Positions 1 through 7,469 of a stretch of 64,000 nt of DNA are shown here, in pieces. Made by a program: the position numbers and the translations under genes. The DNA lies in NCBI RefSeq assembly GCF_026162625.1, contig NZ_JAOTBD010000017.1:1-64000 (forward strand), read 5' to 3'. Origin of the DNA: Paracoccus beibuensis. GTDB lineage: Bacteria > Pseudomonadota > Alphaproteobacteria > Rhodobacterales > Rhodobacteraceae. The notes beneath the pieces were generated by a model that saw only the letters and a program-made list of their open reading frames with translations, did not search any database and was not told where the DNA came from. How positions within the stretch are numbered: position 1 is the first letter of the stretch; every line of letters begins with the position of its first letter.

Positions 1-210
1 CGTTCACCACCTGCCGGATCTTGCGCGAGCCGGATGCCGTGCCGGATGCGCTCCTCGGGATCGACACAGCTGAACAGCGACCCGCTCGTCTCGTCCGTGC
101 CCCGCATCATCACCCCCGCCCCGGCCCCCCCCCTTGCCCCCCGACGGGGAACCATGTTCCTCGAACCGGGTCGAGCACCGACTTCTTCAGCAGGCTGTTC
201 GAGATGCTGC
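1..210 (-). mobile_element. 5' end of a degenerate IS5/IS1182-type transposase element (runs off the left edge)
   Basis: On the minus strand an ATG at 110 opens MMRGTDETSGSLFS, then CVDPEERI. This is the N-terminal signature I know from IS5/IS1182-type transposases (M-RG-DE-SGSLFSYVDLEERIP). About 20 codons in, the frame breaks: the expected KIRQVVN continues at bases 4-24 in a different frame, so the copy is frameshifted. Between the ATG and ppk2, the plus strand at about 181-201 would encode FFSRLF, which resembles the usual C-terminal FFSxLL of these transposases. That is what an inverted terminal repeat would give, so the element end probably lies near 180-215. The exact boundary and target duplication are not visible, and the rest of the element is outside the window. 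Confidence 0.5.
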
Positions 211-240
211 GCGAGGGTCGGTCGAAGCTGATGGAACCCC

Positions 241-1143
241 TCAGTACTTTTGCGGCACGTATAGCTCGCGCGGCAGCACCTCCCGTTCGTAGTCGGGATT
301 GAAGACCCGCTCGGGCAGGCGGATCTCCTCGTGCGGAACGTCGCCGTAGGGGATCAGCCCCAGCAGGTGGCTGATGCAGTTCAGCCGAGCCCGCTTCTTG
401 TCGTTGCCGGGAACGATGTACCAGGGCGCCTCGGGGATGTTCGTGCGCTCGAACATCTCTTCCTTGGCCTTGGTATAGGCCTCCCACCGGATGCGGGACT
501 GCAGGTCCATGGGCGACAGCTTCCACTGTTTCAGCGGGTCGTGGATGCGGATCTGGAACCGCATCTGCTGTTCCTCGTCGGTGATCGAGAACCAGTACTT
601 GATCAGCCGGATGCCCGACCGGACCAGCATCCGCTCGAATTCCGGGACGTCCTGGAAGAATTGCTCGACCTGGTCTTCAGAGGCGAAACCCATTACCCGC
701 TCGACGCCCGCGCGATTGTACCAGCTGCGGTCGAACAGCACGATCTCGCCGCCCGCCGGCAGGTGGGGGACATAGCGCTGGAAATACCACTGCGTCTTTT
801 CCCGGTCGGACGGCGCGGGCAGGGCCACGACACGCGCCACGCGCGGGTTCAGGCGCTGGGTGATCCGCTTGATCGCGCCGCCCTTGCCGGCGGAATCGCG
901 GCCCTCGAAGACCACCACGACCTTTTCCTTGTGATGGCTGACCCAGTCCTGCAGGCGGATCAGTTCGGACTGCAACCGCAGCAGCTCGTGGAAGTATTCC
1001 TTCCGGTTCATCTGGTCCGGATGATGATCGCGATAGATGCGCCGGATCTCTTCGGACAGGACGGCATCCTCGAGGTCGATCTCCATGTCCTCGTCCAGCG
1101 TTTCCTGAAGCTCGGCTTCCAGCCAATCGTGATAGGTGTTCAT
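241..1143 (-). CDS. ppk2: Polyphosphate kinase 2 (PPK2 family)
   Basis: Transfers phosphate between inorganic polyphosphate and nucleoside diphosphates in the cytoplasm, usually making NTP from polyP and NDP in this class. The 300-residue length fits a single-domain PPK2. The Walker A loop GRDSAGKGG is at residues 81-89 and the Walker B/lid segment FDRSWYNRAGVE at 137-148; WYIVPGNDKKRAR follows near the C-terminus. The acidic N-terminal 45 residues are typical of the family. The gene stands alone, ending immediately beside the IS remnant at 1-210 and pointing towards it. Family assignment is strong. Which nucleotide it prefers cannot be read from the sequence. Confidence 0.95.
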   Translation of the reverse strand: MNTYHDWLEAELQETLDEDMEIDLEDAVLSEEIRRIYRDHHPDQMNRKEYFHELLRLQSELIRLQDWVSHHKEKVVVVFEGRDSAGKGGAIKRITQRLNPRVARVVALPAPSDREKTQWYFQRYVPHLPAGGEIVLFDRSWYNRAGVERVMGFASEDQVEQFFQDVPEFERMLVRSGIRLIKYWFSITDEEQQMRFQIRIHDPLKQWKLSPMDLQSRIRWEAYTKAKEEMFERTNIPEAPWYIVPGNDKKRARLNCISHLLGLIPYGDVPHEEIRLPERVFNPDYEREVLPRELYVPQKY

Positions 1144-1199
1144 CGTCTTCTCCGGCAGGGCTGTCGCGGGGTCTAGGGGGCGAATGTAACGGTCTTACG

Positions 1200-1667
1200 T
1201 CAGTTGCCGAAAAGTGCGGCGCATTGGGGCGTGACGGCCATGACAAGCCCCTCGGGCGTCTGGTCCACCGTGCCGCACCACGCGCCCTGGACCGAAAACA
1301 GGCTTTGCGTGCCGCGGGCGGGGCGATAGGCGATGCGGCGTCCGGAGATGTCGAACAGGTTCAGCACCCCGGCTGCGCTTGGCGCGTAATATCCCCTGAC
1401 CTCGCCGTCGGCGGTGAAGATCAGTCGCGCCTCGTTCGCGGGGTTCGAGGGCCTGTTTTCCCACGCCGCCGGAGAGTTCGCGGTGTTCCCGGCGGAATTG
1501 GCCGCCGCGTTGGGCTGGTTCCCGGTGCGGGCGGGGGTGTTCGCCGGATGGCCCGGTCCCAGCTCGAAAGGCAGCTGCGTGCGGTCGATCACGATCAGCG
1601 CCGCGTCCGCCAGCGCGGCAAGCGGTGTCAGCGCAAGAACGATCGCGAGGCGAATGGGACGGGGCAT
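1200..1667 (-). CDS. Small exported protein of unknown function
   Basis: 155 residues from an ATG at 1667 preceded by AAGGA eight bases upstream; the longer in-frame extension runs into cobC and lacks a ribosome binding site. MPRPIRLAIVLALTPLAALADA is a clear Sec signal peptide, so the mature protein is periplasmic. Residues 35-75 form a low-complexity Ala/Asn/Pro linker. The C-terminal half is a compact domain with short beta-like stretches and two cysteines (GAWCG and PQC) that could form a disulfide. It lies 41 bp downstream of cobC on the same strand and may be co-transcribed. I recognise no family; composition does not suggest a lipoprotein (no lipobox). Confidence 0.75.
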   Translation of the reverse strand: MPRPIRLAIVLALTPLAALADAALIVIDRTQLPFELGPGHPANTPARTGNQPNAAANSAGNTANSPAAWENRPSNPANEARLIFTADGEVRGYYAPSAAGVLNLFDISGRRIAYRPARGTQSLFSVQGAWCGTVDQTPEGLVMAVTPQCAALFGN

Positions 1668-1708
1668 GGCGTGTATCCTTCGAGGCGGCGGACATGGCCG
1701 CGGTTGCA

Positions 1709-2671
1709 TCAGGCGTGCAGGGCGGCGGCCAGACGGTCCCACTCGGTGCGGTTGCCGGGAATGCCAAGCCGCAGCCAACGGTCGGAATAGGGAAACCGCC
1801 GCGTCCAGATCCGCGCCCGCGCAAGCCTGTCCTGCGCTGCGCGCGCGTCCGGCGTCTCGTAGAGGCGGAACAGGTGCGTGCCGCCGACGCAGGCCCATCC
1901 CGCGCCTGCGGCCAGCATGTCCAGACGCAGACTGGCCTCGCTGTGATAGCCGACCGTATCGTCGGCCCAGCTCCTGTCGGCCATGGCGGCGGTGGCGATG
2001 GCCAGGGCGGGGCCGTTCACCGACCACGGCCCCGCCGCCTCTCGCAGCTCTTCCAGCAGGTCCGGCGCGCCGATGACGAAGCCGAGCCGCAGCCCGGCCA
2101 AGCCCCAGAACTTGCCGAAGCTGCGCAGCACAACGGCATTGGCGGGCAGAGCAGGGGCCAGCGACAGGTCCGGGCGGGGATCGGCAAAGCTTTCATCCAC
2201 GATCAGGCGCCCGACCCCCGTGGCCAGCCGCGCGAGCGCGTCGGGCGACCATTCCCGGCCATCGGGGTTGTTCGGGTTCACCACCACCGCCAGGTCAGCC
2301 CCCTCCATCGCGGCTGTGTCGGTCGCGGGCCCGACCTGCCAGCCGGCTGCAGACAGGCTGGCGGTGTGTTCGTTATAGCTTGGCGACAAAACCGCTGCGC
2401 GCCCCCGCGCCCCCAAGCGCGGGAGCAGCTGGATCGCAGCCGAGGCACCGGCCATCGGCAGGACCTGCTCGGGACGGCAGCCGAACCATGCGGCGGCGGC
2501 CTTGGTGGCCTGCGCCTGGATTTCTGCGGTGGGAAGGTCGCGCCAGACGGAATCGGGCAGGGCTGGCACCGGCCACGGTCGGCGGTTAATTCCCGTCGAC
2601 AGGTCGATCCAGTCGTCGCCGCCATACTGGCTGCGCGCGACATCGGCATTTCCCCCGTGATCCCTTGCCAT
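1709..2671 (-). CDS. cobC: Threonine-phosphate decarboxylase / cobalamin biosynthesis aminotransferase-fold protein
   Basis: 320-residue PLP enzyme of the class I/II aminotransferase fold, matching alphaproteobacterial CobC (Salmonella CobD). It makes the (R)-1-amino-2-propanol phosphate arm of cobalamin from L-threonine phosphate. SFGKFWGLAGLRLG (around residue 184-197) holds the PLP lysine (K187). WIDLSTGINRRPWPVP near the N-terminus, VNPNNPDG at 131-138 and LIVDESFADP are hallmarks of the group. The usual partner cbiB/cobD is not adjacent, so the gene is separated from the rest of the cobalamin pathway here. I looked upstream for a B12-box riboswitch and found none. Confidence 0.9.
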   Translation of the reverse strand: MARDHGGNADVARSQYGGDDWIDLSTGINRRPWPVPALPDSVWRDLPTAEIQAQATKAAAAWFGCRPEQVLPMAGASAAIQLLPRLGARGRAAVLSPSYNEHTASLSAAGWQVGPATDTAAMEGADLAVVVNPNNPDGREWSPDALARLATGVGRLIVDESFADPRPDLSLAPALPANAVVLRSFGKFWGLAGLRLGFVIGAPDLLEELREAAGPWSVNGPALAIATAAMADRSWADDTVGYHSEASLRLDMLAAGAGWACVGGTHLFRLYETPDARAAQDRLARARIWTRRFPYSDRWLRLGIPGNRTEWDRLAAALHA

Positions 2672-2867
2672 GTTGCCCGCCCTTTCGCTTCCTCAGCCTC
2701 TGGTAGGGCAGGGACGGGCCCCTCGCAATCCGTCACGGAATTATCGCTTTACAGTCCAGATCAACGCGACCACGATATATGGTAAGCGCAACCGGGCGGC
2801 CCTGCCCGGTGTTGTGTAGCCACCAAGGGGCGGGGCTTCCCCGCACCTCTCTCGGCAGGAGGCAGCC

Positions 2868-3371
2868 ATGGCACAGACCGATCATTTCATCGCCAGCGAC
2901 GAGATCCATCCGATCGACATCGTCGAAGCCGTGGCGACCCATCACGAATGGGATTTCGACCGGCTGGCCGACGACCAGATCGCCATGGTGGTCGAGGGGC
3001 AGTGGCGCAGCTATTCGCTTACCTTGGCCTGGTCCCCGCGGGAAGAAGTCCTGAGGCTGGTCTGCACCTTCGACCTGGACCCGCCCAAGGACAAGCTGCC
3101 GATGATCTACGAGGCGATCAACCTGGCCAACGACCAGGTCTGGGACGGCAGCTTCACGTTTTGGGCGGCGCAGCAGCTGATGGTCTGGCGCTATGGTCTG
3201 GTGCTGGCCGGCGACGCGATCGCGCTGCCGGAACAGGTCGACCAGATGATCCGCAACGCCGTCGCCGCGTGCGAGCGGTTCTACCCCTCGTTCCAACTGG
3301 TGGGCTGGGCTGATACGGGTCCTGCGGCTGCGCTGGACATCGCGCTTGGGCAGGCCTACGGACGGGCCTGA
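2868..3371 (+). CDS. YbjN domain protein
   Basis: 167 residues, starting at an ATG preceded by GGCAGGAGGC. The pattern of a two-layer alpha/beta YbjN domain is recognisable: an N-terminal [17 protein letters not shown] helix-strand unit, the central [19 protein letters not shown], and a C-terminal [21 protein letters not shown] helix. YbjN proteins are cytoplasmic and in enterobacteria are linked to stress and motility regulation; their fold resembles type III secretion chaperones. In alphaproteobacteria the gene commonly sits directly before proC, as here (36 bp gap). No catalytic residues are apparent and the biochemical role is unknown. Confidence 0.85.
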   Translation: MAQTDHFIASDEIHPIDIVEAVATHHEWDFDRLADDQIAMVVEGQWRSYSLTLAWSPREEVLRLVCTFDLDPPKDKLPMIYEAINLANDQVWDGSFTFWAAQQLMVWRYGLVLAGDAIALPEQVDQMIRNAVAACERFYPSFQLVGWADTGPAAALDIALGQAYGRA

Positions 3372-3407
3372 GGGGGCGCTTTGTCCCCGGCTGGCAAGGG
3401 GAAGGCG

Positions 3408-4223
3408 ATGACGGATTTCGACGACATCAACGCGCGCGGGCTGGTCCTGGTCGGCTGCGGCCGCATGGGCGGGGCGATGCTGAAGGGCTGGCTGGCCCGC
3501 GGGCTGCAGCCCGGCGCGGTCACGGTCATCGATCCCCGGCTGGCCCCCGAATGGCAGGACAAGGGCCTGCGCGTGAACGCGGCGCTGCCGGAAAATCCCG
3601 CCGTCCTGGTGCTGGCCGTCAAGCCGCAGATGATGACCGACGCCCTGGGCCAGGTGCCGAAGCTTGCGGACGCGCTGGTCATCTCGGTCGCGGCGGGCAC
3701 CACCATCGCCAGCTTCGAGGTCGCGTTCCCCGATGCGCCCATCGTCCGCGTGATGCCCAACACGCCTGCCGCCATCGGGCAGGGCATCTCGGCCATGATC
3801 GGCAACCGCAGGACGACGCCCGCGCAGCTGGACCTGGCCGCAGTGCTGATGCGCGCGGTGGGCCGCGTCGTCCGGCTGGACAGCGAGGACCAGATGGATG
3901 CCGTCACCGGCCTCTCGGGCAGCGGGCCGGCCTATGTCTTCCACCTGATCGAGGCGATGGCCCAGGCCGGAGAGGCGCAGGGACTGTCGCCCCGGCTTGC
4001 GCTGGAACTGGCGCGCGCGACCGTCGCGGGCGCGGGCGCGCTGGCGGTCCACGAGGACGAGGACCCGGCGATCCTGCGCCAGAACGTCACCTCGCCCGGG
4101 GGGACGACGGCGGCGGGCCTGAAGGTCCTGATGGACGAAGACACCGGCCTGCCGCCGCTGATGGTCCGCACCGTCACCGCCGCGACAGAACGTGGCCGCG
4201 CCCTGGGACGGGGCGAGGCATGA
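3408..4223 (+). CDS. proC: Pyrroline-5-carboxylate reductase
   Basis: Final step of proline synthesis: NAD(P)H-dependent reduction of 1-pyrroline-5-carboxylate. The 271-residue protein starts at the ATG at 3408, preceded by AAGGGGAAGG; an in-frame TTG at 3381 is less likely. [17 protein letters not shown] is the N-terminal Rossmann glycine loop, VRVMPNTPA the conserved substrate loop, and [13 protein letters not shown] plus [13 protein letters not shown] the C-terminal ProC signature. The stop overlaps the csaA start (ATGA), so the two are translationally coupled. Confidence 0.96.
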   Translation: MTDFDDINARGLVLVGCGRMGGAMLKGWLARGLQPGAVTVIDPRLAPEWQDKGLRVNAALPENPAVLVLAVKPQMMTDALGQVPKLADALVISVAAGTTIASFEVAFPDAPIVRVMPNTPAAIGQGISAMIGNRRTTPAQLDLAAVLMRAVGRVVRLDSEDQMDAVTGLSGSGPAYVFHLIEAMAQAGEAQGLSPRLALELARATVAGAGALAVHEDEDPAILRQNVTSPGGTTAAGLKVLMDEDTGLPPLMVRTVTAATERGRALGRGEA

Positions 4224-4552
4224 CGATCGGCTTCGACGATTTCCTCAGGGTCGACATTCGCGTGGGCACGATCACCCGCGCCGAACCCTTCCCCGAGGCG
4301 AGAAAGCCCGCGATCAAGCTGTGGCTCGACCTTGGAGAACTGGGAGAGCGCAACTCCTCGGCCCAGATCACCCGGCATTACGATCCGGAAACGCTGGTCG
4401 GGCGGCAGGTGCTGTGCGTCGTGAACTTTCCGCCGCGCCAGATCGGCCCCATGATGTCCGAGGTGCTGGTTCTGGGCGTCCCCGACCCGGACGGAGAGGT
4501 CGTGCTGATCCGCCCCGACCTGCCCGTCCCCGACGGAGGGAGGCTCTATTGA
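4220..4552 (+). CDS. csaA: tRNA-binding domain protein, CsaA type
   Basis: 110 residues of a stand-alone OB-fold tRNA-binding domain like CsaA, the export-related chaperone, and the C-terminal domains of MetRS/PheRS-beta. Family features visible are [24 protein letters not shown], the dimer-forming [11 protein letters not shown] segment, and [23 protein letters not shown]. The start overlaps the proC stop, and its own stop overlaps the TTG of the next gene, making a tightly coupled three-gene operon. CsaA is reported to bind Sec substrates and tRNA; the role in alphaproteobacteria is not established. Confidence 0.92.
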   Translation: MTIGFDDFLRVDIRVGTITRAEPFPEARKPAIKLWLDLGELGERNSSAQITRHYDPETLVGRQVLCVVNFPPRQIGPMMSEVLVLGVPDPDGEVVLIRPDLPVPDGGRLY

Positions 4553-5496
4553 AGCTGCTCGTCACCCGCCCCATGACCGCGCGCGCGACCACCGCCATCC
4601 GCGGCCGCTTTGACGCCACCTTCCGCGACAACACGCCCCTGACCGAGGCAGAGGCCGGGCAGGCCATGCGCGACTTCGACGCAGTCCTGCCGACGCTTGG
4701 CGATGCGTTCACCGCAAAGGCGTTCCAGGGCGATCTGCGTTGCCGGATGTTGGCGAACTTCGGGGCGGGTTTCAACCACATCGACATCGCCGCCGCCAAG
4801 GCCGCCGGGATCACTGTCACGAACACGCCCGATGTCGTGACCGACGCCACCGCCGACATCGCGCTGACGCTGATGCTGATGACGCTGCGCCGCGCGTCCG
4901 AGGGTGAACGCCTGCTGCGCGCCGGGCAGTGGACCGGCTGGAACCCGACCCAGCTGCTGGGGCACGAGATGACCGGCCGCATCGTCGGCATCGTCGGCAT
5001 GGGGCGCATCGGCAAGGCCATCGCGCGCCGCTGTCACCTGGGCTTCGGCATGGACGTGGTGTTCTTCAACCGTTCTCCCGTGTCCGCGCTGGACATTCCG
5101 GCGCGCCAGATCGCCGATCTGCACCGGATGCTGTGGGCCTGCGACGTGGCGGTCATCGCCGTCCCGGGCGGGGCGGGCACGCGCGGCATGATCGGCGACC
5201 CCGAGCTGCGCGCGCTGGGTCCGCAATCGGTCCTGATCAACATCGCACGCGGCGACGTCGTCGAAGAGGGCGCGCTGATTGCGGCGCTGCAGTCGGGTGC
5301 CATCGCCGGTGCCGGACTGGACGTCTATGCCCGCGAACCCCATGTCCCCCAAGCCCTGCTGGAGGCACCGAACGCCACGCTGCTGCCGCACCTGGGCACC
5401 GCCACCGACGAGACGCGGACGCTGATGGGCCTGCGCGCGCTGAGGAACCTTGTCGCCTTTGCCGAAGGGCAGCATCCTCCTGACATGATCGTGTAG
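4549..5496 (+). CDS. D-isomer 2-hydroxyacid dehydrogenase (glyoxylate/hydroxypyruvate reductase type)
   Basis: 315-residue NAD(P)H-dependent 2-hydroxyacid dehydrogenase. The start is a TTG (MKLLVTRPM) overlapping the csaA stop, with GGAGGGAGG about nine bases upstream; no ATG fits this N-terminus. The Rossmann motif GIVGMGRIG is at residues 147-155. The catalytic triad is complete: R234 in NIARGD, E263 in YAREP, H281 in LLPHLGTAT. The sequence is closest in style to glyoxylate reductase GyaR and D-glycerate dehydrogenases, but the exact substrate cannot be assigned. It is the last gene of the proC-csaA operon and is followed by a GC hairpin with a T-rich tail. Confidence 0.88.
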   Translation: MKLLVTRPMTARATTAIRGRFDATFRDNTPLTEAEAGQAMRDFDAVLPTLGDAFTAKAFQGDLRCRMLANFGAGFNHIDIAAAKAAGITVTNTPDVVTDATADIALTLMLMTLRRASEGERLLRAGQWTGWNPTQLLGHEMTGRIVGIVGMGRIGKAIARRCHLGFGMDVVFFNRSPVSALDIPARQIADLHRMLWACDVAVIAVPGGAGTRGMIGDPELRALGPQSVLINIARGDVVEEGALIAALQSGAIAGAGLDVYAREPHVPQALLEAPNATLLPHLGTATDETRTLMGLRALRNLVAFAEGQHPPDMIV

Positions 5497-5510
5497 CAGA
5501 GGAACCCCAC

Positions 5511-5531
5511 CCCGGCGCGCCGGGTTCTTTC
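5511..5531 (+). terminator. Candidate intrinsic terminator after the proC-csaA-dehydrogenase operon
   Basis: The palindrome CCCGGCGCGCCGGG (5511-5524) folds with a four-base loop and is followed directly by TTCTTT. It lies 14 bp past the dehydrogenase stop and before the csbD-like gene. The stem is short (five good pairs with a loop), so strength is uncertain. Confidence 0.5.
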
Positions 5532-5560
5532 CCAGATCAACCGCAGCATATGGGTGCGAC

Positions 5561-5758
5561 ATGAACTGGGATATCATTCAGGGCAAGTGGAAGCAGCTTC
5601 AGGGCGCCGCCAAGGAGAAATGGGGCGAGCTGACCGATGACGAGCTGGACCAGGTGGACGGCAACAAGGACCGCCTGGCCGGCAAGCTTCAGGAAAAATA
5701 CGGCTGGACCAAGGAAGAGGCCGACCAGCAGATCAACGACTACTTCCGCGACAAGTGA
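5561..5758 (+). CDS. CsbD family stress protein
   Basis: 65 residues with the complete CsbD signature: MNWDIIQGKWKQLQGAAKEK at the N-terminus, then WGELTDDELDQVDGNKDRLAGKLQEKYG and a final helix EEADQQINDYF. CsbD proteins are small, hydrophilic and partly disordered; in several bacteria they are general-stress induced, but the molecular function is unknown. The gene is monocistronic, flanked by a hairpin upstream and a strong terminator downstream. Confidence 0.93.
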   Translation: MNWDIIQGKWKQLQGAAKEKWGELTDDELDQVDGNKDRLAGKLQEKYGWTKEEADQQINDYFRDK

Positions 5759-5778
5759 TCGCCGGACGTGGTGACGGG

Positions 5779-5807
5779 AAATGGCGCCCCTAGGGGCGCC
5801 ATTTTTC
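5779..5807 (+). terminator. Strong Rho-independent terminator after the CsbD gene
   Basis: AATGGCGCCCC TA GGGGCGCCATT is an 11-bp perfect stem with a two-base (effectively four-base) loop followed by TTTTCG. It lies 21 bp after the csbD stop. The A-rich left flank would also let it work on the opposite strand. Confidence 0.93.
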
Positions 5808-5888
5808 GTTCCGCCTGCTTGAATGCCTCCGGCTGCTTTGGCACCAAGGTGCTCGGGCCGCAGGCCCATCCCGGTCAAGGATCAGCCG

Positions 5889-6851
5889 ATGCTCTATGCC
5901 TACAACGTCACCGGCAATCGGCTCGTGCGCCTTGACCGTGACAATGATCTGACGGGCGCGATGTGGATCGACCTGGTCCAGCCGTCGGACGCCGAGATGC
6001 GGCTGCTGCACGACATGGGCGTGGTCCTGCCGTCGCTGGCCGAGATGGAAGAGATCGAGCTGTCGAACAGGCTTTATAGAGAGGGTGGGCTGGACTACAT
6101 GACGGCCGTGCTGCCGGGCGAGAAGGCGGGCGGCGACCGCGCCTCGATGCCGGTGACATTCGTGCTGTCCCAGGCGCGGCTGGTCACCGTCCGCCACCAT
6201 TCGCCGCGACCGTTCCTGACCTTCCCGACGCGGGCCGAACGGTCCACCTTGGGCTGCGGCGCGCCGGACCGTCTGTTTCTCGGCCTGCTCGAGGAGATCA
6301 TCGCGCGCATGGCCGACATCCTGGAAGGGGCGGGACGGCTTCTGGACGATACCACCGCCGGCATCTTCGAGCGTCGGACGGCACGCACCGGACCCGACCG
6401 CCTGCAGTCCGCGCTGGAGGCCGTTGGCCGGGAGGCCGAGACGATGGCGCGCGTGCGTCTCGGGCTTCTGACGATCGAACGGATCCTGGCCTTCTATACC
6501 GCCGTCATCGAGGACCGCCCCGATGCCGGCCGGCTGCGCCCGGCGATCCGCGCCCAGATCCGCGACGTTCAGGCGCTGGAGGTCCACGCGGACTTCCTGG
6601 GCAGCCGCGTCAGCCTGGCCGTGGACACGACGCTCGGCATGATCAACCTGCAGCAGAACAACACCGTCCGCATCCTGTCGGTCATTGCCGCGCTGTTCCT
6701 GCCGCCGACGCTGATCGCCAGCATCTATGGCATGAACTTCACCCATATGCCCGAACTGGACGAACCCTGGGGCTATGGCTTCGCGCTGGCGCTGATGGGG
6801 CTGACCACGCTTGGCACCTGGCTGTTCCTGCGCTGGAAGCACTGGATCTGA
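5889..6851 (+). CDS. corA: CorA family magnesium/divalent cation transporter
   Basis: 320-residue inner-membrane channel. A long cytoplasmic N-terminal alpha/beta and helical domain (residues 1-255) is followed by two C-terminal membrane segments, ILSVIAALFLPPTLIASIYGMNF and GYGFALALMGLTTLGTWLFL, separated by a short acidic loop (MPELDEPWG). The family-defining GMN triplet follows the first segment, and the C-terminus ends in the usual basic KHW. The ATG at 5889 begins MLYAYNV; upstream in-frame codons lie within poor-context DNA. It forms a pentamer in known family members. Selectivity among Mg, Co and Ni is not readable. Confidence 0.93.
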   Translation: MLYAYNVTGNRLVRLDRDNDLTGAMWIDLVQPSDAEMRLLHDMGVVLPSLAEMEEIELSNRLYREGGLDYMTAVLPGEKAGGDRASMPVTFVLSQARLVTVRHHSPRPFLTFPTRAERSTLGCGAPDRLFLGLLEEIIARMADILEGAGRLLDDTTAGIFERRTARTGPDRLQSALEAVGREAETMARVRLGLLTIERILAFYTAVIEDRPDAGRLRPAIRAQIRDVQALEVHADFLGSRVSLAVDTTLGMINLQQNNTVRILSVIAALFLPPTLIASIYGMNFTHMPELDEPWGYGFALALMGLTTLGTWLFLRWKHWI

Positions 6852-6921
6852 GGGGCTTCGGCTAAACGCGGCCCGATGAGGGAACAGCTCGGTTTGCTGC
6901 GCCTGTCACGGCCTGCGTCCC

Positions 6922-7377
6922 TTACAGATCGTCCTTCAGGTCCCGCGCCAGGAAGCGTCCCGCGCGCCGCCACGCTTCATCGGTGTCGCCGCGGAAGTTG
7001 AGGCTGGGGCTGGCGATCAGCTCTCCGCTGCTGGTGTCGACCAGGGTCGTGAATATCTGCATGATCAGCGTGCTGGTCTTCTGGACCACGACGAACAGGG
7101 ACCGGTCGGCCTGGCTGTCACGTGCCAGCGCCAGAAGGCATCCGGTCGTTTCCGGCGAACAGGCCGATGCGACCTGCCCGCTGCGGATTATCACCGAGGG
7201 GGTCAGGCTCTCGGACAGGATCCCGGCCAGCAAGTCCAGGCGGCGCTGATGATCGGCGCTCTGGTCGCGGGCCTCGTGCGAGGTGTCGAGCAGCTTCGGC
7301 GGAAAGATCGCCACCCCCTCGGCCATTGCGGGCGATGCCGCCAGCCACAGCAGGGCCGCCATCCTGATCCTGAACAT
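6922..7377 (-). CDS. Exported DUF2380/DUF3280-like protein
   Basis: 151 residues beginning MFRIRMAALLWLAASPAMAEG, a clear signal peptide, so the mature protein is periplasmic. The mature part opens VAIFPPKLLDTSHE, followed by a helix with repeated Asp/Arg residues, a CSPETTGCLLALARD segment with a possible disulfide, and VVQKTSTLIMQIFTTLVDTSSGEL. This layout is like the DUF2380/DUF3280 group, in which a small periplasmic alpha/beta domain resembles the N-terminal domain of TolB; I assign it with only moderate certainty. It converges with corA and stands apart from topA downstream. Function unknown. Confidence 0.65.
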   Translation of the reverse strand: MFRIRMAALLWLAASPAMAEGVAIFPPKLLDTSHEARDQSADHQRRLDLLAGILSESLTPSVIIRSGQVASACSPETTGCLLALARDSQADRSLFVVVQKTSTLIMQIFTTLVDTSSGELIASPSLNFRGDTDEAWRRAGRFLARDLKDDL

Positions 7378-7469
7378 CTGGCCCGGCCTCCAACCTGGAA
7401 GCCTTCAGCCTAGCGCATCGGCGCCGCCCGGAAATCCGCCAAAGGTCGGAGATGATCGGAAGGGCACGA

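Noticed and set aside
2672..2867. Cobalamin riboswitch upstream of cobC
   Set aside because: I searched the minus strand for the B12-box (AGYCMGGWRACCTGCC-like) and found no acceptable match, although several GC hairpins occur.
3381..3407. Earlier TTG start for proC
   Set aside because: The ATG at 3408 has a good ribosome binding site and matches the usual ProC N-terminus.
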